DNA of 64,000 nt, taken from NCBI GenBank assembly GCA_027307165.1, contig DAHUXM010000018.1:124001-188000 (forward strand), read 5' to 3'. The position numbers were made by a program, and so were the translations under genes. Positions 16,250 through 25,308 of the stretch are shown piece by piece; within the stretch, counting starts at the first letter, position 1; each line of letters starts with the position of its first letter. The notes beneath the pieces are model-generated. The model made no database searches. It saw nothing but the letters and a program-made list of their open reading frames with translations, and was not told where the DNA came from. This stretch comes from Gemmatimonadota bacterium. Lineage in GTDB: Bacteria > Gemmatimonadota > Gemmatimonadetes > Gemmatimonadales > Gemmatimonadaceae.

Positions 16250-17203
16250 ATGCAACAACAGAACGGGACAGAGACAGCGGTCGGGAGGATGACCGGAGGG
16301 GTGACCGGATTGAATCTTCGCGGTCGCGTGGTATTGCTGGCGAGCGACGGTTCGCCGGCTGCGCAGGCCGGCGCGCGTATCACTGCCGCGCTCGAGCGCG
16401 AGCGACATGCGACACCGGAAATCCTGCACGTGTTCGATCTCAGATCCTTTCCTACCGTGCCATTCCTGGAAGAAGCGCTCGGCGCGGGTGATCAGATGCT
16501 TGGCGAAACAGCCCACGGCGAGCAGCGGCTGGAGGTCATCGCGCAACTGGCCGGCGTGGCGCCGGAGGCATCGCGTTGGCCGGTTCACATCGGCGCTGGA
16601 ACTCCGGCGGTCCAGATCGTGATCCACGCCGAAAAGTTGAACGCCGCGCTCATCGTCGTCGGGCTGCGACAGCACGGGCGGCTCGACCGCGTCATCGGCG
16701 ACGAGACGACACTGCAGGTACAACGACATTCCACGTGCGCCGTGTTTGCCGCGCGCGGAGACAGCACCGGACTGCCGCGGCGAATCGTCGCGGGGATCGA
16801 CTTCACGCGAGCGAGCGTCGCCGCCGCTCGCTCGGCGCTGGATACCGCAATGCCGGACGCAAAGGTGACACTCGTCCACGCGCAGGAACCGGACGACGGT
16901 TCCACCGCCGACGACGGACACCGGGTGGTGCACAGCCTCGGAGTGGCTCGTGCGTTGGATGAAGTTCGCAACTTTCTCTTGAGCCAACTACCAACCGACA
17001 GCCCTGTCAGTATCGACACGCTCGCCGGATCGGGCCGGCCGTCCGAGCTTCTTCTGAGCACAGCGGAACGAATCAACGCAGATCTCATCGCGATAGCAAG
17101 CAGGCGACACGGACCCGTGGCGCGTCTCATGCTCGGGTCGGCGGCGGACGAGCTGGCACGCGCATGCGTCACGTCACTTCTTCTGGTTCCGCCAGGTTCA
17201 TGA
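16250..17203 (+). CDS. tandem UspA universal stress protein
   Basis: 317 residues with two UspA domains (about 26-155 and 160-315). The second keeps the ATP-binding pattern near the end: IASRRHGPVARLMLGSAADELARACVTSLLLVPP. The first has the equivalent stretch VGLRQHGRLDRVIGDETTLQVQRHSTCAVF, where the usual Gly-Ser/Thr is Gly-Asp, so its nucleotide binding is doubtful. GGAGG lies 7 bases before the ATG. It sits between an AI-2E permease and a P-type ATPase, all on the same strand; cytoplasmic. Confidence 0.9.
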   Translation: MQQQNGTETAVGRMTGGVTGLNLRGRVVLLASDGSPAAQAGARITAALERERHATPEILHVFDLRSFPTVPFLEEALGAGDQMLGETAHGEQRLEVIAQLAGVAPEASRWPVHIGAGTPAVQIVIHAEKLNAALIVVGLRQHGRLDRVIGDETTLQVQRHSTCAVFAARGDSTGLPRRIVAGIDFTRASVAAARSALDTAMPDAKVTLVHAQEPDDGSTADDGHRVVHSLGVARALDEVRNFLLSQLPTDSPVSIDTLAGSGRPSELLLSTAERINADLIAIASRRHGPVARLMLGSAADELARACVTSLLLVPPGS

Positions 17204-17272
17204 GCGCATTCTTCACGGCGAATATACGTTCGCGTGTGATGCGCACCGAGGGCGGATAGCCAAAGGCACCGT

Positions 17273-20053
17273 GTGGCGCTCTCCTCTACTGGCGATCATG
17301 AATCTGGCGGGACGCTGACGCAGGCCGTCACCGTCGCGTGGCATTCGCTCGACGCTGATGAAGCTCTGCAGCGAATCGGAGCGTCACGGCACGGATTATC
17401 GGAGTCCGAAGCGGAGCGCCGGCTCCTGGCGTATGGCCGCAACGTCATCCAGGTAGTACGCCCGGAGCGTGCCTGGCGAATTCTGCTCCGACAGTTCGCG
17501 AGTCTAATCGTTCTCCTCCTCGTAGTGGCAGCGTTTTTTGCGCTGTTCTCCGGTGATGTCGCTGACGCGATCGCAATCGCAGCCGTGCTCGTGCTGAATA
17601 TCGCAATCGGCTTCGCGACCGAGATCAAGGCGCGTCGAGCGATGGAAGCGCTCCGCAGCATGGACGTGCGCCAGGCAACAGTCATCCGGGACGCAGTCGT
17701 CAGACGGATAGACGCGGCCGGAGTCGTCCCTGGCGACGTAATCGTCATGGAAGCGGGAAGTGCCGTACCCGCAGATGCACGGATCCTTACTGCAACCGAA
17801 CTCACGACGGTAGAAGCGCCGCTGACGGGTGAAGCACTGCCCGTATCGAAGCACGCTGCACCGCCGCCAGCGATCGACGCACCGCTCGGCGACCGAACTT
17901 CAATGCTGTACATGGGCACCACTGTTGTGACGGGAAGCGTCACAGCCGTCGTGGTTGCAACGGGAAGCGGAACCGAAGTCGGACGTATTGGCATGCTTGT
18001 GTCAGGCATCGCCGATGAGCCGACACCGCTGGAGAAGCGGCTCGACGTGCTTGGACGACAAGTCGTGTTCGCGGCAGTCGCGGTCGGAGTCGGGGTAGCT
18101 GGTCTCGACTTTGCGCACGGCAGTCCGCTCGCATCGGTATTTCTCATAGCCGTTGCAATCGCGGTCGCGGCAGTACCGGAAGGCCTGCCGGCCGTAGTAA
18201 CGATTACAATGGCCGTCGGCGTACGACGCATGGCGAAGCGGAAGGCAGTCGTGCGGCGAATGTCGATGGTCGAGAGTCTGGGGTCGGTGACCGTGGTGTG
18301 CACCGACAAGACGGGAACGCTGACGCTCGGTGACATGACCGCCGTTGCGTTCTGGACGCCCGATGGTACTGCATGGCCGGACTCCGGAATTGAGATAGCC
18401 GTCAGCGGCGCTGGTTACAGGCCGGAGGGTGAGTTTCTTGTAAACGGAGTACCGACGTCTGCGAGCAATCTTCCGGCACTCCACCGATCGCTGGTTGCAG
18501 GCTCCATGGCCAACCGCGCGAATCTCGCCCACACGCGCGGCGACGAGTGGCGCGCGCACGGCGATCCGACGGAGGCGGCCCTTCTCGTAGCGGCGCGCAA
18601 GGGTTCCGTCGATCGTGACGAACTGCTGCGCAGGATGCCCGAAATTGCGGAGCTGCCATTCTCGAGCCAACGAATGGTGATGGCGACATTTCATCGCTCG
18701 TCCACCGGTGCGATCCAGACATTCGTGAAAGGAGCGCCCGACCGTGTACTCGCTCGCTGCACCACCGCCGCGACACAGACCGGCGATCGAACTCTGAGCC
18801 CAGTTGCGCGGAGTGCGGTGCTGCAGAGCAACGAAGCGCTGGCGGCCCGTGGGCTACGCGTGCTCGCGCTCGCAGACGGTCAACCGCAGGGCACGGACGA
18901 AGCGAGTCTGCAGAACCTGTGCTTCCTGGGCCTGGTGGGGATGTTTGACCCGCCCGCGCCGGGAGTAGCCGAGACGATTCACTCGTTGCGCACGGCAGGC
19001 ATACGCACGATCATGCTTACCGGCGACCAGCGACTCACCGCGAGCGTCATTGCGCACGCGCTTGGTGTTGCTGCAGAGGGCAGCGAGGCACTCGACGGAG
19101 CCGAGATCGACGCGCTAACGGACACCGCCCTCGCCGCGCGACTGGAATCGGTGAGCGCGTTCAGCCGCGTGAGTCCGGAAGCGAAGCTGCGAATCGTCTC
19201 GGCGTTGCAGATGGATGGAAACGTCGTTGCGATGCTTGGCGACGGTGTCAACGATGCGCCCGCTCTTGCCCGCGCGGACATCGGTGTAGCGATGGGTGGT
19301 CGTGGCACGGACGTAGCCAAGGAGGCGGCCGGCGTCGTTCTGGCAGACGACCGGTTCTCCACGGTTTCTGTCGCCGTCGAAGAAGGGCGCGTGATCTACG
19401 GCAACATCAGGCGGTTCGTGTTCTATCTGCTGAGCTGCAACCTCGCCGAAGTCCTCGTGCTGTTTGCGGCGGCAATCGCCGGTTTCGCGTCTCCCCTTCA
19501 GCCACTGCAGATACTCTGGCTCAATCTGCTGACTGATACTTTTCCTGCGCTTGCGCTTGCGATGGAGCCATCCAGTCCAGACGTGATGACGCGGCCTCCG
19601 CAGAATCCGCACGCACCGTTGCTGTCGCGACGACTCGTCGTGACTTCAGGCGGATATGCGCTTCTCATTGCAGCCGCCACATTCGCCGCTCTACTGTGGG
19701 GTCTATCGGAAACTGGCGCCGATCGCATCCAGGTGGTGCGGCATGCCGGAACGCTCACGTTCATGACACTCGCGCTCACTCAGATCACGCATCTCGTCAA
19801 CGCTCGACATCTGCCAGGCGACGTGGGCCCGCGGCGGATCAACTGGTACGTCGCAGCCGCTGCGGGACTCGCAGTGGCGTTGCAGCTGGCAACCGTCTAC
19901 GTGTCTCCGCTCGCGAGAGTACTGGCCGTCACCCCGATCGACCTGACGGACGTCGCAGTCATATCTGCGCTTGCGCTGGCGCCATTCTACGGCGGCTATG
20001 TCTTTCGATTCGCCGCCGCGAAGTGGCCGCGCTCAGAAGGCTATGCTGAGTAA
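17273..20053 (+). CDS. P-type ATPase, Ca2+ (P2A) type
   Basis: 926 residues; full catalytic set: N-terminal cation ATPase domain, actuator LTGEALPVSK, phosphorylation site DKTGTLT with Asp345, nucleotide domain KGAPDRVL, hinge MLTGDQRLTA and GDGVNDAPALARADIGVAMG. Transport residues follow SERCA: PEGLP in M4, SCNLAEVLVLF in M5 (Asn and Glu), LWLNLLTDTFPALALAMEP in M6 (Asn, Thr, Asp). That favours Ca2+ over heavy metals or K+. The GTG start has no strong ribosome site and is uncertain. The last 21 bp overlap the 3' end of leuS on the other strand. Confidence 0.93.
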   Translation: MALSSTGDHESGGTLTQAVTVAWHSLDADEALQRIGASRHGLSESEAERRLLAYGRNVIQVVRPERAWRILLRQFASLIVLLLVVAAFFALFSGDVADAIAIAAVLVLNIAIGFATEIKARRAMEALRSMDVRQATVIRDAVVRRIDAAGVVPGDVIVMEAGSAVPADARILTATELTTVEAPLTGEALPVSKHAAPPPAIDAPLGDRTSMLYMGTTVVTGSVTAVVVATGSGTEVGRIGMLVSGIADEPTPLEKRLDVLGRQVVFAAVAVGVGVAGLDFAHGSPLASVFLIAVAIAVAAVPEGLPAVVTITMAVGVRRMAKRKAVVRRMSMVESLGSVTVVCTDKTGTLTLGDMTAVAFWTPDGTAWPDSGIEIAVSGAGYRPEGEFLVNGVPTSASNLPALHRSLVAGSMANRANLAHTRGDEWRAHGDPTEAALLVAARKGSVDRDELLRRMPEIAELPFSSQRMVMATFHRSSTGAIQTFVKGAPDRVLARCTTAATQTGDRTLSPVARSAVLQSNEALAARGLRVLALADGQPQGTDEASLQNLCFLGLVGMFDPPAPGVAETIHSLRTAGIRTIMLTGDQRLTASVIAHALGVAAEGSEALDGAEIDALTDTALAARLESVSAFSRVSPEAKLRIVSALQMDGNVVAMLGDGVNDAPALARADIGVAMGGRGTDVAKEAAGVVLADDRFSTVSVAVEEGRVIYGNIRRFVFYLLSCNLAEVLVLFAAAIAGFASPLQPLQILWLNLLTDTFPALALAMEPSSPDVMTRPPQNPHAPLLSRRLVVTSGGYALLIAAATFAALLWGLSETGADRIQVVRHAGTLTFMTLALTQITHLVNARHLPGDVGPRRINWYVAAAAGLAVALQLATVYVSPLARVLAVTPIDLTDVAVISALALAPFYGGYVFRFAAAKWPRSEGYAE

Positions 20054-22405
20054 CCGTCCAGGAACGTGCACGACCTTCTTCGGTGACGACGTCACGAACT
20101 TCGCAATGCCCACGTCGCCCATCGCGCGCGACAGCGCTTCGTCCTGCGTAACGTCACGCGGCACGCGGATCTTTCCGCGCACCTTCCCGTTCACCTGAAC
20201 CACCAGGTCGATCTCGTCGTCGACGAGCAAGGATGGATCGAACTTCGGCCAGCGTGAATCGAATACGCTGGCGTCCTGTCCGAGCTGTTCCCATAGCTCC
20301 TCGGCCAGATGCGGTGCGAACGGCGCGACCAGTTGCACGAGCGGCTCGACCTCGGCGCGGCGTGGAACACGATCGGATTTGCGGAGCACGTTCATGTACT
20401 CCATCATCGCCGCCACAGCCGTATTGTAGCTCAAGCGCGGAATGTCCTCGCCAAGCTTCTTGATTGTCGCGTGCAACTTGCGCTCGACTTCCGGGTCCAG
20501 AGTTCCGTCAGTGTCACAATCGCGCACCGAAACCCAGAGACGATCGAGGAAACGGCGCACACCGGAGATGCCCTTGTCTCTGAAGTCGCCACCTTCCTCG
20601 AACGGTCCGAGGAACATGAGATAAGTACGGAACGCGTCCGCGCCCCACGTGTCGATGTACTCATCGGGATTCACCACGTTGCCCTTGCTCTTGGACATCT
20701 TCGCGCCTTCGCGAATGATGAGCCCATGAGCGCGGAACTTGGTGAAGGGCTCCTCGAAGTCGAGCAGGCCCGCGTCGTGCAGCACCATAGTTACGAACCG
20801 TGAATACAACAGATGCAGCACCGCGTGCTCGTTGCCGCCGATGTATGAATCAACCGGCAGCCACTTGCGCGTGATGGCGGGATCGAATGGCTGACTGTCG
20901 TCGCCGACGCTCGGATAGCGCAGGAAGTACCACGCGCTGTCGAGGAACGTGTCGGACACATCGGTCTCACGACGCGCCGCTTTCCCGCAGGTCGGACACG
21001 GTACGCGATACCACTCGTCGTGACGGGCGAGCGGCGAGATGCCTGAATCGTCCGGCTTGAAGTCATCGATCATCGGCAGCAACACCGGAAGATCCTTCTC
21101 CGGAACCGGTACGACTCCGCAATCATCGCAGTAGATGATCGGAATCGGCGGGCCCCAGTAACGCTGCCGCGAGATGCACCAGTCGTGCAGACGGTAGTTC
21201 GTGACCGGAGTGGCCTTGCCCTTTGCCTCGAGCGATTTGACGATCGCGTGCTTGGCGGCGTGCACAGTCATTCCATTGAACTCGCCGGAGTCGATCAGCG
21301 TCTCGTCTTCGTGCACGACCTTCTTCACGGGCAGCTCGAAGCCGTGAGCGAATTCCAGGTCGCGCTCGTCGTGCGCCGGCACGGCCATAATTGCGCCAGT
21401 GCCGTACTCCATCAGCACGTAGTCCGACACCCAGACGGGTATCTGCTCGCCCGTAGCGGGATTCGTCACCGTGCTTCCCGTCGCGACGCCGGTCTTGTCC
21501 CTGGTCGTCTTGCGCGACACGAGATCGCGACGCGATGCACGCTCGCGATACTCGTCCACAGCTGCGCGCTGCGCATCGGTGGTGTGGGCGTCGACCAGTG
21601 GATGCTCCGGGGCCAGCACGACGTACGTCGCGCCGAATATCGTATCCGGGCGTGTCGTGAACACCTTGATTCCATCGAACCAGATCTCGGCGCCTTCCGA
21701 CTTGCCGATCCAGTTGCGCTGCGCGGTCTTGGTTGTCTCGGACCAGTCGAGGTGGTCTAGATTCGCGAGCAGGCGATCTGCGTAGCGCGAGATCGCGAAG
21801 AACCACTGCTCCAGAAAACGCTGTTCGACCTTGCTGCCGCAACGCTCGCACTCGCCGGCGATCACCTGCTCGTTTGCGAGAACCGTCTTGTCAGTCGGGC
21901 ACCAGTTGACCGCAGCCGCCTTCCTGTACACGAGCCCCTGCTTGTACAGTTGAAGAAATACCCACTGCGTCCAGCGGTAATACTCCGGATCTGTAGTCGA
22001 GAGCGAGCGCGTCCAGTCCACCATCAAACCGCCGTTCTCCAGCTGGCGCCGGAAGTTGGCGATGTTGCGCGGAATCATCTCCGCCGGATGCACGCCGACC
22101 TTGAGTGCGTAGTTCTCGGAATGGATTCCGAACGCGTCGTAGCCCAGCGGTTCGAAGACGTCGAGACCCTGCATGCGCTGATATCGCGCAAAGATGTCAT
22201 TGCCCGTGAACGCGAACATGTTTCCGACGTGCAAGCCTTCCGCAGACGGATACGGAAACATCATCAACGCGTAGTACGGACGCTCGGCGCCACGTATGTT
22301 GGCGACGTTGGTGCCTCGCTCGGCCCAACGCGCGCGCCACTTGGCCTCTATCGCGGCCGGATCGTACGGCGGAACGGTTTCGGATTGGCGATCGACTGAT
22401 TCCAT
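20033..22405 (-). CDS. leuS: leucyl-tRNA synthetase
   Basis: 790 residues, class I synthetase charging tRNA-Leu. HIGH-type motif FPYPSAEGLHVGN at residues 50-62, CP1 editing domain (TTRPDTIFGATYVVLAPEHPLV and the GTGAIMAVPAHDERD loop), zinc-like cysteines CERCGSK and CPTCGKAARR, catalytic KMSKSKGNVVNPDE near residue 570, and the anticodon/C-terminal part ending LVVQVNGKVRGKIRVPRDVT. It is somewhat shorter than the E. coli enzyme (860), as in many phyla. Single gene, convergent with the P-ATPase. Confidence 0.97.
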   Translation of the reverse strand: MESVDRQSETVPPYDPAAIEAKWRARWAERGTNVANIRGAERPYYALMMFPYPSAEGLHVGNMFAFTGNDIFARYQRMQGLDVFEPLGYDAFGIHSENYALKVGVHPAEMIPRNIANFRRQLENGGLMVDWTRSLSTTDPEYYRWTQWVFLQLYKQGLVYRKAAAVNWCPTDKTVLANEQVIAGECERCGSKVEQRFLEQWFFAISRYADRLLANLDHLDWSETTKTAQRNWIGKSEGAEIWFDGIKVFTTRPDTIFGATYVVLAPEHPLVDAHTTDAQRAAVDEYRERASRRDLVSRKTTRDKTGVATGSTVTNPATGEQIPVWVSDYVLMEYGTGAIMAVPAHDERDLEFAHGFELPVKKVVHEDETLIDSGEFNGMTVHAAKHAIVKSLEAKGKATPVTNYRLHDWCISRQRYWGPPIPIIYCDDCGVVPVPEKDLPVLLPMIDDFKPDDSGISPLARHDEWYRVPCPTCGKAARRETDVSDTFLDSAWYFLRYPSVGDDSQPFDPAITRKWLPVDSYIGGNEHAVLHLLYSRFVTMVLHDAGLLDFEEPFTKFRAHGLIIREGAKMSKSKGNVVNPDEYIDTWGADAFRTYLMFLGPFEEGGDFRDKGISGVRRFLDRLWVSVRDCDTDGTLDPEVERKLHATIKKLGEDIPRLSYNTAVAAMMEYMNVLRKSDRVPRRAEVEPLVQLVAPFAPHLAEELWEQLGQDASVFDSRWPKFDPSLLVDDEIDLVVQVNGKVRGKIRVPRDVTQDEALSRAMGDVGIAKFVTSSPKKVVHVPGRLLSIAF

Positions 22406-22478
22406 TCACTCAAAATAAGGGTGCCGCATAGCCCCGTAGCCCTCGGAATTCCCGAAAGTGGCCGCCTGTGCGTAGCTT

Positions 22479-23918
22479 TTGGCGATGCCGCACACACCCG
22501 CACACCCCAGCTCATCCAATCAGTCCAGTCGGATCGAACACGATCTACTTGGCGAGCGCAGCGTACCAGCAGACGCCCTGTACGGCGTGCAGACGCTCCG
22601 CGCACTGGAGAATTTTCCCATTTCCGGTACATACGTGGGCCAGTTTCCGACCCTGGTCGCGGCGCTCGCCTCCGTCAAGGAGGCTGCGGCGCTGGCGAAC
22701 GAGGAGTTGGGCCTGCTGGACGCGAAAATTGCGCGCGCCATAGTCGGCGCCGCGGAGACTCTTCGGCGCGGGGAGCACGGCGACCAGTTTCCGGTCGACA
22801 TGATTCAGGGGGGCGCCGGGACCTCGACCAACATGAATGCGAACGAGGTAATCGCCAATCTCGCCCTGGAGTCGCTGGGTCTTCCGCGTGGCTCGTACGA
22901 CGTGATCCACCCGAACAACCACGTCAATCTGAGCCAGTCGACCAACGACGTCTATCCCACGGCGGTCAAGCTGGCGCTGCACGCGAGCATCACAGAGCTG
23001 CAGACGGCGATGGCCGCGCTCGCTGGGGCATTTCTCAAGAAAGGCGAAGAGTTCAGCACCTTCATCAAAATGGGCCGCACGCAGCTTCAGGACGCCGTGC
23101 CGATGACGCTCGGCCAGGAGTTCAGTGCCTTCGCCCATACCATCCTCGAAGACGTCGACCGGCTCGGTGAGGCGCAGAAGCTGATTCTGGAGATCAACAT
23201 GGGGGCGACGGCCATTGGGACCGGGATAAACGCGCCCGAGGGCTACGCGGAGTCTGTTCGGCGAGAGCTGTCGCGGGTGACAGGCCTGACGTTGATAACC
23301 GCGCCCGACCTGGTCGAAGCCACCGCCGATACAGGTGTTTTCGTTCAACTGTCCGGCGTGCTAAAGCGTTGTGCTGTAAAGCTTTCCAAAATCTGCAACG
23401 ATCTCAGATTGCTGTCATCCGGACCACGGGCGGGATTCGGTGAAATCAATCTCCCCCCCATGCAGCCAGGCTCGTCGATCATGCCCGGTAAGGTCAACCC
23501 CGTGATTCCCGAAGTCGTGAATCAGGTCTGCTTCGACGTCATCGGGGGAGATGTGACAGTTACGATGGCGGCGGAGGCCGGCCAGCTTCAGCTGAATGTT
23601 TTCGAGCCGGTGATTGCATATCGCCTGCTGCGCGGCATGTCGATGCTGCGGAATGCATGCGACGTATTGCGCACTCGCTGTGTGACAGGCGTCACAGCGA
23701 ACCCGGAGCGCATGCGTCATTTTGTTGAACACTCGATCGGCATCGTCACCGCGCTGGTACCGGTCATTGGCTACGAGGCCGCGACCGATATTGCGCGCGT
23801 CGCGCTGCAATCGGGCCGCGGTGTCTTCGAGCTCGTACTCGAGCGCGGACTCATGACGCGCGAACAGCTGGACCAGTTGCTCGATCCCGAAGCGATGACG
23901 AAGCCCAGGGGGCGTTGA
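22479..23918 (+). CDS. aspA: aspartate ammonia-lyase
   Basis: Reversibly deaminates L-aspartate to fumarate, feeding the TCA cycle. 479 residues of the fumarase/aspartase superfamily. AspA rather than FumC is indicated by IEHDLLGERSVPADALYGVQ at the start, GSSIMPGKVNPVIPEVVNQV (near residue 330; FumC has NPTQCE) and TMAAEAGQLQLNVFEPVIAY. The catalytic serine lies in the SSIMPGKVNP loop. A 16-residue hydrophilic N-terminal tail is unusual but harmless. Sits directly upstream of the caa3 oxidase operon with a 109-bp gap. Confidence 0.93.
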   Translation: MAMPHTPAHPSSSNQSSRIEHDLLGERSVPADALYGVQTLRALENFPISGTYVGQFPTLVAALASVKEAAALANEELGLLDAKIARAIVGAAETLRRGEHGDQFPVDMIQGGAGTSTNMNANEVIANLALESLGLPRGSYDVIHPNNHVNLSQSTNDVYPTAVKLALHASITELQTAMAALAGAFLKKGEEFSTFIKMGRTQLQDAVPMTLGQEFSAFAHTILEDVDRLGEAQKLILEINMGATAIGTGINAPEGYAESVRRELSRVTGLTLITAPDLVEATADTGVFVQLSGVLKRCAVKLSKICNDLRLLSSGPRAGFGEINLPPMQPGSSIMPGKVNPVIPEVVNQVCFDVIGGDVTVTMAAEAGQLQLNVFEPVIAYRLLRGMSMLRNACDVLRTRCVTGVTANPERMRHFVEHSIGIVTALVPVIGYEAATDIARVALQSGRGVFELVLERGLMTREQLDQLLDPEAMTKPRGR

Positions 23919-24027
23919 ACGTGGCCGATTTGCCCTGGACAATTTTTCGGAGGCACCGCGGGTAGCCCACCCCGGCAATACGCCCTATCTTACCACTGCT
24001 GAACAGATCCACCCTCAACCCACTATC

Positions 24028-25296
24028 ATGATAGGCTCTCATCGCCTGCGCCGACTGGCCCCGCTCGGAGTGGCAGCGGTGCTCGCGTTGGCGCTCGCGG
24101 CCTGCGCTCAAAGCTACCCCAACACCACGTTCACGCCCCATTCGGACCTCGGTCGCTCGATCGACTTCCTGTGGAATCGCCTGATGTTCTTCGGGACGAT
24201 CGTATTCGTTCTGGTCGAGGGGGCGCTGATCTACGTGGTCATCCGCTACCGTCGCCGCAGCGAAGATGTGACTCCGCCGCAGACGCACGGCCACGTGTTG
24301 CTGGAGATCACCTGGACCCTCATTCCGGCGGCGATTCTCGCCTTCATCGCGGTGCCGACGGTGAGGACCATCTTTCAGACGCAGGCACCAGCGCCGGCAA
24401 ATTCGTTGGTGATCGAAGTTTACGGTCACCAGTGGTGGTGGGAATTCCACTACCCTCAATACAATTTCACTACGGCGAACGAGATCTACATCCCCAAGGG
24501 ACGCACAGTCGATCTGGTGCTCCGCTCGAAGGATGTCATTCACTCGTTCTGGGTGCCGCAGCTGGCTGGCAAGCGTGACGCGATCCCGAATCACACCAAC
24601 CATATCTGGTTCACGCCCGACAGCAACATGGCGACGACGGTATGGAACGGCTTTTGTACCGAGTACTGCGGTGACTCGCACGGTGAGATGCACTTCCGCG
24701 TCGTAACCGTGAATCCGGATCAGTTCGCGAGCTGGGTCACTCGCCAACAGGCACCGGGCTTCTTCAGCCCACCGCCCGCGCCTGCAGCGCCCGCAGCCCC
24801 CGCGGCTGGTGCGACTCCTGCAGCCCCAGCGGCACCGACACCGGCCGCACCAACCGCAACTCCAGCGCAGCTCGCGGCGTACATTCTACCGCGCGCCCAA
24901 GTGCCGGATTACGCCATTCCGCACACACCCTTCCCCGACGCGATCAAGTTCGACGACAAGCTGCAGGGTGATCCCGCAGCGGGCGAAAAACTGTTTGTCG
25001 GCGCCGGTACGTGCAACGCATGTCACACGGTGGCAGGAAATCCGCTCGCGGTTGGCATGATCGGCCCCAACCTCACGCATGTCGGCTCTCGCATTGCGAT
25101 CGCGGCCGGCATGTACGTCAACGACAAGCCGCATCTTTCCCGTTGGATCAAGAACGCGCGCTTAATGAAGTCCGGCGTTCTGATGCCGACGCTCGGCAAG
25201 GGCCAGTACGACCCGCAGACGAAGGCAACAACCCCGTCAGGGCTGTCCGACCAGCAGGTTGCTGATCTCGTGGCATACCTCCAAGCACTCAAGTAG
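24028..25296 (+). CDS. coxB: cytochrome c oxidase subunit II with fused cytochrome c (caa3)
   Basis: 422 residues. Lipobox LALAAC with Cys26, two membrane helices, and a CuA domain: VYGHQWWWEFHYP, then CTEYCGDSHGEMHFRV (two Cys, His, Met CuA ligands) near residue 210. An Ala/Pro-rich linker (residues about 250-287) leads to a class I cytochrome c with CNACH near residue 330 and an axial Met in GVLMPTLG. The fused cytochrome defines a caa3-type oxidase that accepts electrons from soluble cytochrome c or directly from upstream complexes. First gene of the operon, 12 bp before subunit I. Confidence 0.96.
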   Translation: MIGSHRLRRLAPLGVAAVLALALAACAQSYPNTTFTPHSDLGRSIDFLWNRLMFFGTIVFVLVEGALIYVVIRYRRRSEDVTPPQTHGHVLLEITWTLIPAAILAFIAVPTVRTIFQTQAPAPANSLVIEVYGHQWWWEFHYPQYNFTTANEIYIPKGRTVDLVLRSKDVIHSFWVPQLAGKRDAIPNHTNHIWFTPDSNMATTVWNGFCTEYCGDSHGEMHFRVVTVNPDQFASWVTRQQAPGFFSPPPAPAAPAAPAAGATPAAPAAPTPAAPTATPAQLAAYILPRAQVPDYAIPHTPFPDAIKFDDKLQGDPAAGEKLFVGAGTCNACHTVAGNPLAVGMIGPNLTHVGSRIAIAAGMYVNDKPHLSRWIKNARLMKSGVLMPTLGKGQYDPQTKATTPSGLSDQQVADLVAYLQALK

Positions 25297-25308
25297 GCGC
25301 GAAGACAA

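Noticed and set aside
22479-23918. Class II fumarase (fumC)
   Set aside because: The NPVIPEVVNQ and IEHDLLGE sequences are those of aspartate ammonia-lyase; FumC has a different loop.
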